Made by a program: the position numbers and the translations under genes. Below are positions 1-11,765 of a DNA stretch of 64,000 nt, in pieces. The DNA is from Arbacia lixula. Taxonomy: Eukaryota; Echinodermata; Echinoidea; Arbacioida; Arbaciidae. Location: positions 5,144,165 through 5,208,164 of the forward strand of contig OZ022577.1 in the NCBI GenBank assembly GCA_963669155.1, given 5' to 3'. Numbering within the stretch: position 1 is the stretch's first letter; the number at the start of each line of letters is the position of its first letter. The notes under the pieces are model-generated. The model did not search any database. It saw only the letters and a program-made list of their open reading frames with translations, and was not told where the DNA came from.

Positions 1-118
1 AATTTTAAAGCAAATTTTTGTACCCACTACCGTCATCCTCTTCTTATCTCTTCCCCAATCCCCCATCTATCTTTCTTTGTATTCCATGTTATTACTGTCT
101 GGTCTCTTTACTTTCAAG

Positions 119-493
119 CCCGTCAACCTAGTTCACACCCTTGCTGTCCATATCCAACCTGAGGAGTTGAAGCCTCCAAAGCTCAGCAAGCAACAGAAGG
201 CTTCCCTGAAGGTCAAGAAGAAGAAAAGGAAGAAGAAGACGTTTGTCTTCCCTATCCTGGCCTCGGACCGTGTCCCCAGAGAGCCAGCGCTAGAGCCGCC
301 ACCGCCGCCACCACTGCCTAGCAAGAGTGGGAAGAAGAAGACCAAGGCCAAGACTAAGACCAGTGGCAAGGGCCAACTGACATCCAAGAAGAAGGCCAAG
401 AGCATAGCCAAGAATGTCTTAGATGTAGACCTCCTGAGAATGTTGCCTGCTTCTGAGCTGGTCAAGCGATTTGCCAAACACACAAGCTTTAAG
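119..493 (+). CDS. Zinc-finger gene copy A, exon 1 in window (basic region)
   Basis: Open frame ending LVKRFAKHTSFK at a clear donor (AAG|GTATGT), phase 0. It encodes many Lys runs (KKKKRKKK, KKKTKAKTK) and a Pro run (PPPPPPLP). Lysine clusters of this kind can serve as nuclear localisation signals or contact nucleic acid. The frame is open from about 77 without an ATG at the head. I chose the AAG acceptor near 118 because a pyrimidine-rich tract precedes it. The true 5' boundary could be a little left of this. Confidence 0.7.
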
Positions 494-3400
494 GTATGTT
501 GATTGTGAATATAGGGTAGTACATGTACCTGCAAGACGTATGGTTAACAAGACAACAATATTTTTTGTTAAAGCTTCTGATTCATAAGTTTTATACCTGG
601 AATTGGCAGTATTGTAACAAACATGGATGGCAAACAGAGAAGTGGTAGATATGTACCATTTTCAAGAGCACATGTTGCATTCTCAGGAGTCGGACATGGT
701 GTCCCTTACCTAGGATTTTTTTTTATATATAGGTACTAGCACAGGAACTATCCACAAAACAATAATTTTCAAGCTTGATGTCATGAAACGGAAATCCTGA
801 ACCATGTAACTCCTTAAATACAGTGATTCTTTATTCCCTGGGGCTCTCTTTGGCATTGTGGGGCTAAATCACCCTAAGCCCTCTTTATTTTTTTTTCATA
901 ATAAGTGAAGCAAAATTTCCACTCCATAACCCAGGTGCCTACTGAGGAGCCTAAGGCTGCTGTCAAACAACATGTGTACACCTGCAAGATGCTACCTCAC
1001 TACTGCACGGAGAAGTTCTATGGCAACGATGAAGACACCAAGAGACAGATCACCAAGCACCTACTGAGACACGTTGGCGAGCTACTCACTGTCACCAACA
1101 GAGGTAAACGTTAGTACCTGGACTCCAGGGCGTCGGGACGATTGTTCTGTAACGCTTTACCCACCAAGTAACTGTTATTTCAACCCACACAGCTAAATCT
1201 TTGGTTGACACTTATTATTCATGTAAAATTTCTGTGCCTCTGAAACATACATGTAAAATACCCCAACATTGGTCTTTTAATTTTAAATGTTTTGATAATC
1301 TCGGATACGACCGTATAATATAGGGGGGGGGGGGTGGATTGCGACCAAATGAACCAATTTTTGTCTAACATGTACATTTAAGCCAGTGCCCAAAGACCAT
1401 GGGGGACATTAAAAGGAGCTCTTGGTGGTCATGTGGCCTTTGTGGACAGTGCAAATTTCTATATGAAAATGCACAATACATTTCTATGAGCAATCTCACT
1501 GTAAAATAAAAAAAGATGGTTGTCAGCTTGTAAAGTTCATACATAATGAAAATGGTCTATTCTAATTAATAGGGAATGAAAATCTGATAAATTGAATAAA
1601 GTAGAATGGTCTAATGATTTTTTTTTTACAAGTCTGACCTATTGCAAGGAAGTTACTTGTATTACAACATCTCTGATCACTAGCCCTGTTATTCTACTCA
1701 ATAAATGCAAGGTAGACATGGATGCTTTAGGTATCGGTCTTGTTAGCGCTTGGAACACAGAAAAAATGATACGTCTATACAGGACATCAAATCGGACAAA
1801 TGGAGCTGTCCATGTAGGTTAATTAGTGCTGTAGATTTTGGACAATTATTAGCTTCCTTGTAATATATGTTCTCAAACATTTCTCAGTTTATCTTTCTCC
1901 TATTGTTTATATTAAATCTTAATGATTATCAAAGTTTCATACCCTAATAAGAATCCCCTTTTCATGGGCAGGTCTGTTCAGTGGTAGTATTGATTTCAAG
2001 TCATGCAATGTCTAATTTTCTTCAAAGTTAGGAGGTATGGTAAATCATTTTTCATGTTCTCTCTGTTTCCATGTTGCAGGAATCAACTTGCTAACTCCCA
2101 CAGGCAAGAAGGTCAAACCAGAGAAGGCAAAGAAAGAAGGTATGCACCTAGATAAGCTAAGCAGAAGCAGTTGTATACTCTGTGCATACATATGTGTTGC
2201 TTTCTGATATATTATGCAGTTTGTTTAGCAATGGGCCATATGACACTATTCTTGCCACATGTGCAAAAATACCATCATAGTTGCATTGCATTTTAGATAT
2301 GAAGGGTCAAATCTCAATGAAGGTAGCTCCTAGTAGTATGAAGAAGACACATCTCTTCTATTCTTTGAAATAACCAATTAATTTATTTTATGTCAAAGTA
2401 TTCTTTTTCGTAAGTGGTATGTCCTATTCCTTTTCTTCTTTTTTTCTAAGCGCATAGGGACTTAAATTCATTTTTTGTGATATGCGCTATACAAGAATTG
2501 TTCATTATTACTACTAGTAAATATGAAGAGTATAAGACTGAGAATTCAGCTCTTTAAATTCTAGAAATGTGAGAGATGGCAAACATTATGTGTGCTTTTT
2601 TGTCTCCCACAGCTAAAAAGAGTGGCTGCGGTGCTAATTCCACCATGTACATCCTGCCGAGCGCCCCCCGCCCCATGAGGGTCACCCTGCCTAAGAACGT
2701 GAGCTCGCGTATGAAGCGCTCCAGCTACACTGTGATCCGTTCCGGCGACAAGACGGAACGCGGTATCAACGAAGTGGTCCTGCTGCCCAAGGGGCGACTC
2801 CTGGGGATCATGAATGCGCCTAAGCTCTCGGCCGGCCACCGGAGTAGAGCTGGGGGTAAGGAAGAGGTGGAGGACCTGCTGGGGTCTACGGAGAGGGTCG
2901 TTGTCAGGAAGGGGGATGGCATCCGGGAGGGGACGGCAACCAAGGTGACGGTGGAGCCTGAGCTGGTGGAACCTAGCGCGGCCGGTCTGAGCATCGAGTC
3001 CCTGGCCAAGGCGGTAGAAGCTATGGTGGACAAGGAGAGCCAGGGACTCAACATACAGGCTGCAGAGGCCTTGGCGCAGGCAATCAGCATACAACAACAA
3101 CAACAACAGCAGGAGGTAGAGAAGGGTTGTGGGAGCGATCTATTGAACCAAACACCCATACGCGTCTATAAAGCAACTAAGGTCCCAAAAGCAGAACCCA
3201 TATCACCAGTATCATCCCCATCATTCCAATCATCAAATTCCAGTCCCGGTTCCTCACCGTCAACATCATCGTCGTCTCCCACAAATGTAACAAAAACGCC
3301 AGTGAAAGTCAGAAAACTGTCCAAGTCCAAGAAAAAGACAAGTACTGTGAAACCAGTAGAGCCACTTCCACTGACAGTGGACTCCCCCCATGATGACCAT

Positions 3401-4772
3401 AACTATGCCCTATCAACGGCCTCCAGCGATAGTTTCCCACTTCATTTAGACTCACTCGGCAGACCAACAGACACTCCGCAGAATGTGGAGGAGTTTGAAC
3501 CAGACAAACTGGATGTGGATCCGCTGGTGAGCTCCATGAACGACCAGCTGAACAGACTGATTGCGGACATCGATGCTCCAGCCCCTCTGGCAAGAGTGTC
3601 CAATGAAAATGTGGAGCCAGTGATTGGGGAAGGGGCCAATGTCACAGTAGAACAGGAGGAGTACCTGGATGCCAAGTCATCCAAGGCCAAGCTCAAAATG
3701 ATGGCCGCTGTCTCAATGCAGACTGAAGAGGTCAAGGTAAGGATTGATTCTGACGTCACTTTCAGTTCCCTTCAAAATAGATGATTGTGTGATTTGACAG
3801 AGTTGTTTCATTTAGTGATAGGAAGTGTAAACTTTCTGACACAACTAGTGTCTCTCTCTCTCTTGCTGTTTATCTTTACATATACCTCACTTGACCCTCT
3901 CTCTCCACATCTCTCATAATTTATTAGAACAACAATATCCTAAAGAGAAATTGAAATCCTGTGTAACATGAACTTCTCTCTTTCCTTATCAGCAAACGGC
4001 CCTTGCTCATCTACAGTCTCTAGCCAAGGTCAGGAAGAGGAAGGGGCCGTTCACATGTGAGATCTGCAACAAGGTGCTGACTGCAGCAAGTACACTCAGG
4101 GCCCATTACAGGAGTCATGCAGGTCAGTTTGCAAGCACGATTCCCCAGTGGAACTTATACAGGATGGTGCCACTTAACCCAACATATCTCTTGCCTATTC
4201 AATTATTCTCATTTTTATTTGGAAGGAAACCATAAGTGTTCTATTCATAGACGCTCCTTTGTATGTGTTATTCAGTTTTATTGGAGTTCATGCAAATGTC
4301 TTACTGTGTTGGTGTTGACACTTGCCAGAGAAGTGTTCCGCCAAGACAGTAAGAAATTTGAATGAATGGCAAAATTGATTGTGAATGTGGTGTCTTTGTA
4401 TAAAGTCAGCCAGTTATAGTTGATGCTATTTCTTTGATTTCATCTTCTTCTCTCCTTGAAGGAATCAAGCCGTACCAATGTGAGATCTGCCAAGCAACGT
4501 TCACTCGTCTCCACAGCCTCAAGTATCACACCATGATCCACAACAAGGAGGCACGCTTCCTGTGTAGCTACTGCCAGCGCCAGTTCCGCCACAGTAGTCA
4601 CTACCGGGAGCATCTACGGCGCCACACTGGGGAGGAGCCTTTTGGCTGTAGCGACTGCCCTGCCCGCTTCAAGACACGAAATACCTACAAGCGCCACCTG
4701 CGTAGTAAGCATGGCAAGGTGGTTGCAGAGGATGGGAAAATCAACCTTGCACCAACCATGTTCCCTGCGTGA
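119..4772 (+). CDS. C2H2 zinc-finger protein, copy A (six exons, 5' end outside window)
   Basis: Spliced gene joined from 119-493, 935-1103, 2080-2139, 2613-3736, 3993-4122 and 4462-4772. All junctions are GT-AG apart from the uncertain first acceptor (AAG), and the phases agree (0, 1, 1, 0, 1), giving 722 residues to a TGA stop. Domains in order: a Lys-rich basic N-terminal region of about 125 residues with a run of prolines; an atypical finger (C-x6-C ... H-x3-H); a Ser/Pro/Lys-rich middle of about 370 residues with a Gln run; then four classical fingers, one in the fifth exon and three in the last. C2H2 fingers usually bind DNA, so a nuclear DNA-binding regulator is the likely role. I do not recognise the orthologue. 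The start of the first exon is uncertain, and more 5' exons probably lie left of the window. The last four exons recur at 11694-15156. Confidence 0.85.
935..1103 (+). CDS. Zinc-finger gene copy A, exon 2 (atypical finger)
   Basis: Acceptor CCCAG|GTGCC and donor GAG|GTAAAC, phase 0 in and 1 out. The exon encodes a Cys/His module, YTCKMLPHYC followed by TKHLLRHVGE, with C-x6-C and H-x3-H spacing. This departs from the classical C-x2-C finger but plausibly still binds zinc. No second copy of this exon or of exon 1 is visible before the duplicated cassette at 11694. Confidence 0.8.
2080..2139 (+). CDS. Zinc-finger gene copy A, exon 3 (60 nt)
   Basis: Short exon between TTGCAG and GAAG|GTATGC, encoding roughly INLLTPTGKKVKPEKAKKE, phase 1 in and 1 out. 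It is symmetric, so it could be skipped without shifting the frame. Its counterpart is the 72-nt exon at 11694-11765. Confidence 0.8.
2613..3736 (+). CDS. Zinc-finger gene copy A, exon 4 (long low-complexity exon)
   Basis: A 1124-nt exon from CCCACAG| to AAG|GTAAGG. It starts KKSGCGANSTMYILP, then VVLLPKGR, a conserved helix-like stretch (SLAKAVEAMVDKESQG), a Gln run (QQQQQQQ), Ser/Pro-rich repeats and an acidic tail (PDKLDVDPLVSSMNDQLN...EEVK). It is GC- and CpG-richer than the flanking introns. I see no catalytic domain. Such a region is typical of a transcription-factor linker or activation segment, which is inference. Confidence 0.88.
3993..4122 (+). CDS. Zinc-finger gene copy A, exon 5 (first classical finger)
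   Basis: A 130-nt exon after CTTATCAG, donor GCAG|GTCAGT, phase 0 in and 1 out. It encodes QTALAHLQSLAKVRKRKG and then one C2H2 finger, CEICNKVLTAASTLRAHYRSH (read as C-x2-C-x12-H-x3-H), with Leu in place of the usual Phe. The last codon is split and completed by the next exon to give the AG-IKPY linker. Confidence 0.9.
4462..4772 (+). CDS. Zinc-finger gene copy A, terminal coding exon (three fingers)
   Basis: Acceptor TTGAAG|GAATC to the TGA stop. It encodes IKPYQCEICQATF..., FLCSYCQRQFRH... and FGCSDCPARFKT..., three adjacent C2H2 fingers (the last with H-x4-H). They are joined by linkers HNKEARF and HTGEEPF; the second is close to the canonical TGEKP linker. A short tail, NLAPTMFPA, ends the protein. 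This exon is about 98% identical in bases to 14813-15156. Confidence 0.93.
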
Positions 4773-5800
4773 GCTTGGCATGTAATGAGTCACATTAAAG
4801 GGACAAAGGGATACCATTTTGCGACTTAAGTCTCAAGCTAGGCCCAAATATCTACCATATAATTTACGCCATATTTGAGGCTTTCCTGCGAATAAGCCAA
4901 TTCAAATTGAATTTTTAGGGTAGGACAGAAATGTATCCAATATCACTGAGGGACATGTCGTGAACTAACATTCCTGGATCAAAATTGTAATCCTTTGGAT
5001 TTGCAGGCACTTCTCAAGGCTTGGTGAATACAAAGGGCAAAACGTTTAGGAATAAAAGGGTGATCGCATTCATGAAGAATTTTACAAGCAGAAATAATTT
5101 TCAATTACATTTGTATTTTGGTAACGGAAATCATACAATAGCAACTTATAAGTGCAAGAAGGCCCAGTTGTTAATTAAAAAAGGTTGCAAGTCTTGTTTT
5201 CTGTCACTTGAACCACATTCAGAACGCCAACCTGACTTTTTCCCAGATTACGCTTACATGTTTGAAATATCTGTAACCCGTGTCACCATAGGTGTCGTGT
5301 ATCTCTACCAAGCCCTAGCTTGACATTCATTTTGTAGCTATCAAGTTTACTTACCGTGTAATGTGGCCATTTAAAACTGTGGTAGGAGCAGTATGTATTT
5401 CAAATTTAATATTATTCACTGTGTGCTGGTACTCTGCTGCCATAGTTCTTATCATTTTGTATGATTGATATTTTATTAGAATACCGGAAGAACAGAAAAG
5501 TGATCGTATTTGTGACCTATTAACTGATTATCTGAATATCAAGAAAAACTGTAAACATATCAAGAGAAAGCAGAGGTGCTCCTGTTCCTGTGCCTGATGG
5601 TGTACAAGATGTAGTGTGCATGGCTTAATAATCTTGACACATGCAATGTATATGAGAATCATCTAATCAGCACCTGTGTCTTTGTCTCTTTAAAAGTTGA
5701 TATCATAAATTACACAAATTACCATAGGTGCCAAAAGATATTGTCAACATATAAATGCTACAAACATATGTTATGTCTTTTTTGGGGGGGCCATGCACAT
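4773..5800 (+). other. 3' flank of zinc-finger copy A
   Basis: Probable 3' UTR followed by spacer. A block around 4964-5020 (…GAACTAACATTCCTGGATC… to GCAGGCACTTCTCAAG) matches the sequence near 16010-16070 behind copy B, so the duplication extended past the last exon. An AATAAA-like word occurs at about 5051. A 100-codon open frame at 5021-5323 looks like chance. The transcript end was not fixed. Confidence 0.45.
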
Positions 5801-5804
5801 TTTT

Positions 5805-7015
5805 TTATACCTCCGCCACAAAGACTGGAGGCATTATGTTCTCGGGTTGTCCGTCTGTCAGTCCGTCCGTCTGTCCTTCTGTCCCGAATCCTTTTAGACA
5901 ATATCTTGAGAACCGTGAACCAGATTTGCTTCAAACTTGATGCATGTGTGTATTACATAAAAACAATGAAGTGTGTAAAATTGGGGTCAAATCTGATTGA
6001 GGTCAAAGGTCAATGAACTTTGTGAAAAATTGCCCAAAATTGACCTTTTTCACATTAAATCCAAATCCAAGAATGCAATTCTCATCAAACATGGTAGGAA
6101 GATGGATCACTACTTGGAGGTAGACTGGTGACATTTTTTGTTAAATTTTTGAAAGGTCAGAGGTCAAAGATCAATGAACTTTGTGAAAAATTGCAAAACT
6201 TTGACCTTTTTCACAATAAATCCAAGTCCAAGGATGCAGTTCTCATTAAACATGGTACACAAATGGATCACTACTTGGGGATAGACTGGTGAATTTTTTG
6301 GTAAAATTCCTGAAAGGTCAGAGGTCAATGAACTTTGCCAAAATTGGCTAAAAACTGCCCCAAACTTTATATTTTTCACAATAAATCCAAATCCAATACC
6401 GCATTTCGACCAAACATGGTGTGAAGATTGATCACTACTTGGGGGTACACTGATAACATTTTTGGTGAAATTTCTCAATGGTCAGAGGTCAAAGGTCAAT
6501 GAAATTTGCCAAATTTGGCTATTTTCACATTGAATCCATATCTAATGATTCAATTCAAACAAGACATGGTACAGAGATGTGTCACTTCATGGAGGTAGAC
6601 TGGTGAAAGTTTGGGTAAAATTCCTGAAAGGTCAGAGGTCAAAGGTTCATGAACTTTGCCAAAATTTGCTGAAAATTGCCCTCAAATTAATATTCTTCAC
6701 AATAAATCCCAAGCCAATTATGCATTTCAAGAAAACATGGTAGATGAATCACACTGATACAATGGTGGATTTAGACCGTTTGGTTAGATTGGAAGTCAAA
6801 GAAGTAAGAGGTCAAAGGTCAATAAGGTAAATATTTTCAAAGGTAAATATATCCAAACTTCTCTAAATATAGAAAAACAGAATATGATTAATTTCACATA
6901 GGATTTCACTGGAACATTCCCAACCAAACAAACAGATTTTCTGAGAATAATCTAAATAGAGCTAGTAAAGAGGCAGAGGCATATTTATCAACTGCGTGGC
7001 AGTCGAATTGCTCGA
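5805..7015 (+). mobile_element. Helentron/pearl-like non-autonomous element, copy 1
   Basis: One end starts TTTATACCTCCGCCACAA and forms an imperfect hairpin (CTCCGCC...GGAGGC), followed by a degenerate CCGTCTGTC tetranucleotide tract. The body is a diverged tandem array of about 150-170 bp units, each carrying AGGTCAnAGGTCA and a 'GATCACTACTTGGGG' block. The far end is AGAGGCATATTTATC followed by a second short hairpin, ACTGCGTGGCAGT. A reverse-oriented copy lies at 30333-31650. The layout (terminal hairpins, core tandem repeat, tetranucleotide microsatellite, no coding) resembles bivalve pearl and Helentron-derived elements. That assignment is by resemblance, and the repeat identity itself is clear. 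Confidence 0.7.
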
Positions 7016-9115
7016 GTTTATTTACATGATGCTTTGTAGCACTTCAGACCACTAATGTTTGTCGAGTGTGGGACATAATTACTGCAAAGATCAAAAACTG
7101 TCTGTGATGTTCAAAATTACCTTGTCATGAAAATGCTGGCCTTTTCAGTATTGTTAGTGTTTAACAAAAAAAAATTGACACTTGAAAAATAATTAAAACT
7201 AATTTACCCCTCAAATCAAGCTGGAATCTACACATGAAGTCAAAGCATATCATTTTTTTTAGGAGCAGGATTTGTGACGTCTTCTAAATTCTTCTAATAA
7301 TAATCCTTGAATACTTAATGAGATTTTCATTTTTGGATGAAAAAGATTTGGACCTCAATATTTGTGTGTATCAGATAATCAATTCAGAACACAGCATTGC
7401 CATTGTACACCACACAAATGTAGTTTTAAAAATGTGACATCCTTTGATTTTATGATGGTTAAATTACAGCTTCTTTCGAGTTGGAACTTATTTTTAATCA
7501 TAGTTCAGAAGTGTCAACAGAGTTTTTAATACCCAGTACCTTAATAGATGAGAACAGCTAAAAACTGATGAATTGCATTCTTATGATCAGTGGTGTTTAA
7601 AAAAGTGGTTATGAAAAAAGTTTTGTAAATATGGCACAGGGTGTCGTTTGACAAAAATGCTGCCGGATATTGATTATCCAACATGAAGTAAGAGCGTGGA
7701 GGTAAATACAAGATAATGATGGGTTATTGTTTGGGTCAGAATATAATGTTTCTAAACTTTCTATGAAATGTTTGATATTGTATCTAAAATGTCATATACA
7801 GTAGTATAAAGCAATAAATGAGTTTTCCTGTAACCTTTCGAATATTTTTGAAAATGAATGTATATAGCAATGAGGAATGTGTTATGTGTTAATTATGACA
7901 AATATTACACAATATATATGTGTACATTATTTTCATTGTTTCTTCATATTTCTTCTTTTCCTTTTCACTATTTGAACTGTATACAATTTCCAATTCAAGA
8001 AATGGATTTGTTTATTTTTGTAAACTGCTTTAAAATGTTTCCCAAAGTGTCATGTCGTTCATATAGTATTTGTGAGTGATGTGTACAACTAGTATAGATT
8101 GATTGCATAGACTAAACATTATGGACATATGCCACCAGAATTTGTTGGTTAGGGTAAAAGGTTGATACAATATTAAAATCATATTAGAATGCATTTATAT
8201 GTCCTCTTTGCCCTGATATTTTTACTATTCATAGAGCTCGTTAAAGAGCTCTTACAGAGTAATCCCTGCTCGGCATAATATTTCCATTCCCTTTAAACAT
8301 AATTTTTAATCTATGTTGATCTACCATAGAAATACTCCATGATTTATTGGGTCTTCCAATCTTATTAAAAAAAATAGAATACTGTACCTTGCATTTCCAT
8401 TGTATACCACTACATATCGTGTGCATTATGTTACAGATGAAATGGTTAATGTGTGTTCCTCACTATGTGTTTACTATATTCAGTGCATCAAATCCACACT
8501 GAGAACAACAGTAGAATGTTTATTAATTCTAGGAGTACACATGGAATCCACTTTTTATGTTGATCTACATATACATGTATATCTTACAGTCCTTTTGCTT
8601 TCATCCAGAAGAGCCAGAAGTATATTTGTTCTTTTACTAATGACATCATGCATCAGATACATGTATAAATGTCTGGTGAGAAGGGGAATGGGCTTGGAAA
8701 GAAATGAGATAGAAAATGTTGTATATCAAAACAATGTGACAAGGTCACTTTTCTTGGATAATATTCAAATCATTTCAACTTGTTTCCCCTGAAGAAAACA
8801 CATAATTTTGGCATTCTGTAAGTACAATGTAAAAAATACACCGCAACATGGTATTTGTTGTGAATGAATTCATCCTTAATTGTTTGTTGATTGCATATAC
8901 ATTTTTACACCTGTTTCTTACCAAATATCTGTAGAGAGGATGAAAAGCTCTTCTGCTCCTCTTGTTGTCACCCAGTAGCATGTTCCATGTTGAACCATAA
9001 GTGCAGGAATCATAATTAGAAACTTTGATATTTGGCTTTTGCATTCTTTCCCCATTGTACAATGTTAGTTGCCCAATGTATGACAGCATAAATTACATGC
9101 TTTGACTCACCACCT
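7016..9115. other. AT-rich spacer, nothing recognised
   Basis: About 2.1 kb of AT-rich sequence between the pearl-like element and the poly-C tract. Several short open frames exist (for example 8400-8792), but they have no splice context, composition bias or family resemblance. I see no gene here. If copy B is an alternative cassette, this is intron. Confidence 0.5.
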
Positions 9116-9117
9116 CC

Positions 9118-9148
<31 letters not shown>

Positions 9149-9150
9149 AC
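9116..9150 (+). repeat. Poly-C tract followed by (CA)n
   Basis: About 19 consecutive C and then a short CA run. Such homopolymer C/G tracts recur throughout the window (16157, 46101, 47184, 51184). Confidence 0.95.
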
Positions 9151-9672
9151 TCCCAGTTTTATCTATGATTGGATGATTTTTGTTTGAGTGAAATGAATTG
9201 AATTCAAGTAACACAGACTTATCAGATGTGGACCAAACTTGTAAAATATTGTATATTGTCCTGAAGAAAGTTGTGCAAATAAATTGGTAACTTGACACTT
9301 GTGGGGCATGTCTTTCAGTAATTTGTTATTGTGATTCCATTCAATACATATTTACATAAATCATAAACTGTCACTTGAGTGTTCAAATCTGGTTAGTATC
9401 CTTTAACACAACATGAATTGATAAACAAATGATTTCCAAGGAAAATAAAGAATGAGACCAGGAATAAATATTAAGATCCCTCAATCTCCCCCACTGGTCT
9501 CAACAGTTCAATATTCCAATATGCTGTAAATATTCTGATTTCGGATCTACAATATGGTAGACTACATGCAGTCCAATGTAAAGTATATTCCTCATAAATG
9601 TAGAAGGGATACTTCATCATTTTTGCTCTCTCTTTCATCTCACCACCACCCCTTTCGCTATATCTTTATGTG

Positions 9673-9884
<212 letters not shown>

Positions 9885-10089
9885 TGATGCTTGCCTTGAA
9901 AGCTAAGTGTATTCTGAAAACAACCTAGGTCCAAAACATGTAGCTCTATCTCTATGGTCCAAAACTGACGTAGGCCTAAGTGTTTTTTTTTTTTTTTTTT
10001 GGGGGGGGGGTCTTTTTTTAATCACCTACCGCGTATCGGTCGTGATAAAACGATTAAAGCTACGGCCAAAACGTTCTGTCTCCGATTTT

Positions 10090-11660
10090 GACAATTTTTC
10101 TCAGGAAACGTGAACATGAGGAAAGGTAAGTGTCACCTAAGCTTCGTGACATATTCTACGTAGTATTTTTATTCTCCTTTCGCCAATGCAAATAGATATA
10201 GTGCCTTTTTAGTGGCATAGCTCCGTCAGGACTGTGTATTGCTCGCAATTTCAGTAACAGTCCCATACTATATATTCCATGTTATTGCTGTATCAAACGG
10301 TAATCCTTGGGGGGTATTCCGAAAATCCACAGAGATACAATTTTTATCTCCCCTAAGATACAATGTCCCTAAAATATTTTATCTTTGGTATTCTGAAAAA
10401 TATTTTAGGATTAACCAATATTAATGAGCGCATGCCCTGCACTCCTATCCCAGAGCCAGCCAGTAATAAACGTCCTTTCATGTCTTTTGCAAACATTAAC
10501 ACCATTAAGTTGATGGTGTGATGTCATGAAACTGAAAGGGACATTGCGCATGTTCAAAGTCTATCAGCGCGCCTTATTGCATTTAATGTGCCCATGTGCA
10601 AACAGTTGAATGCGCAAATTATTTTTGCACGTAATGCTATGCCTATGGGCCTAGGCAGTTTTATTTTTTATCCTAACTTTTTTTCCTAAGTGCGTTTCAG
10701 ATTACCGATTTAGCTCATTTGCATAAAAAAATTTATCTCTGGCTCATTTGAATCAAAATTTTATCTTTTATTGTAAGGTGGCTTTTCAGAATACCAAAAG
10801 ATAAATTTTTTCCTAAGTCCCTGAGAATCTGAGATACAATAAAATTTTTCATAAGTTCGTTTTCAGGAAAGGTAAGTGTCACCTTTTCATTTGCATAAAA
10901 AGCCTGGGAATCAAAATCCAAATATGCAAACAGAATATCATATGACGAGTGAATCATGTGAAGTAGCTCTAAGAGAAGTTCAAGTTGAAAAAGATCTAGA
11001 AGTTTCAGTAGACTCAAAACTGTCTTTCCAAAATGAAGTCTCCCAAGCAAGCCTGAAAGCTAACAGAGTTAGGTATCGGAAGAAGGATGTTTGTGAATCT
11101 TGATCCTGCTACAATGTTTTTTTTTTTTTGTTTAAGGGTCTTGTCAGACCCATTTTAGAGTATGGACTGTATGGTCAGGCAGTTAAGTCACCCTATAGAA
11201 TAGGAGAGTAGAGAAAGTTGAATAGTGTACAGAGGCGTGCAACTAAAATGATTCCTGGCTTTAGTCACTCGACTTATCGTAAGCGCCTCATGAAGCTCAA
11301 ACTGCCAACTCTTGCTCATAGGCGTAGGAGGGGTGATATGATGTTTTTGAAATCTTGACCGGAGTGTACAACACTCAAGACAATCTTTTTCACCTGGCAC
11401 ACAGAACGTCTAGAGGTCACAAATTGAAACTAGACAAGCAGTATTCTCGTCTTGACATGAGGAAGTATTTCTTCAGTAACGGAGTTGTTGATTTGTGGAA
11501 TAGTCTTCCTGATTGTGTTGTCTCAGCAACTTCTGTGAACTCCTTCAAAAATAGGCTTGACAAATATTGGATTAATAATCATGATCTTCTTTATAAGTCC
11601 TACAATCATCGTTGGATTAAAGTAAAGTAAAGTAAAGTAAAATAAAGTATATCACATTCC
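10090..11660 (+). mobile_element. Decayed CR1/L2-type LINE, 3' end of the reverse-transcriptase ORF, split by an insertion
   Basis: Translation in shifting + frames shows the conserved tail of non-LTR retrotransposon reverse transcriptases: VEKDLEVSVDSKLSFQNEVS, then LVRPILEYG, then SVQRRATKMIPGF with LPTLAHRRRRGDM, then a final block with RLDMRKYFFSNGVVDLWNSL and VNSFKNRLDKYW. The copy ends in an AAGTA-type tandem tail (11618-11650), as expected for a LINE 3' end. It is 5'-truncated and has several frameshifts and stops, for example after about 11101 and in the middle block, so it is dead. The coding match seems to start near 10100 (GKCHL) and resume at 10865, with about 726 bp of unrelated sequence between. 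It ends about 40 bp before the duplicated exon at 11694. Confidence 0.8.
10139..10864. mobile_element. Insertion inside the LINE, with palindromic arms and a 20-bp direct repeat at its edges
   Basis: The 20-base word at 10119-10138 (starting AGGAAAGGTAAG) recurs exactly at 10865-10884 and looks like a target duplication. Inside, 10300-10425 and 10690-10860 are imperfect inverted copies: ATCTTTGGTATTCTGAAAA at 10381 is mirrored by TTTTCAGAATACCAAAAGAT at 10783. No coding potential is visible. This is a candidate fold-back element; its family is unknown. Confidence 0.5.
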
Positions 11661-11693
11661 ATTGATAGTAAAATTACTGTTTCCGTGTTGCAG

Positions 11694-11765
11694 GATTAGG
11701 AATCAGCTTGCTGCCTCCTGCAGGCAAGAAAGTCACACCAGAAGCAGAGAAGACAAAGAACGAAG
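11694..11765 (+). CDS. Zinc-finger copy B, exon 3'
   Basis: A 72-nt exon (GTTGCAG| to CGAAG|GTATGCC), phase 1 in and 1 out. It encodes roughly LGISLLPPAGKKVTPEAE followed by KTKNE, homologous to the 60-nt exon at 2080 but with four extra codons. Confidence 0.75.

Larger units (their letters stand above)
494..2612 (+). other. Introns of zinc-finger copy A (first part)
   Basis: AT-rich non-coding sequence between exons 1-4. There is a run of G at about 1322-1333. I see no RNA gene, conserved-looking block or recognisable mobile element. Copy A introns 4 (3737-3992) and 5 (4123-4461) are also plain, except that their edges resemble the copy B introns. Confidence 0.6.

Noticed and set aside
133-534. 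Reverse-strand open frame opposite the first zinc-finger exon
   Set aside because: It is the antisense shadow of the Lys- and Pro-coding exon; the sense frame has a donor and joins in phase to the next exon.
5021-5323. 100-codon + strand open frame behind zinc-finger copy A
   Set aside because: No family resemblance, no splice context and composition like the surrounding spacer.
8400-8792. 130-codon + strand open frame
   Set aside because: AT-rich chance frame; no domain, no signal of coding bias, no partner exon.
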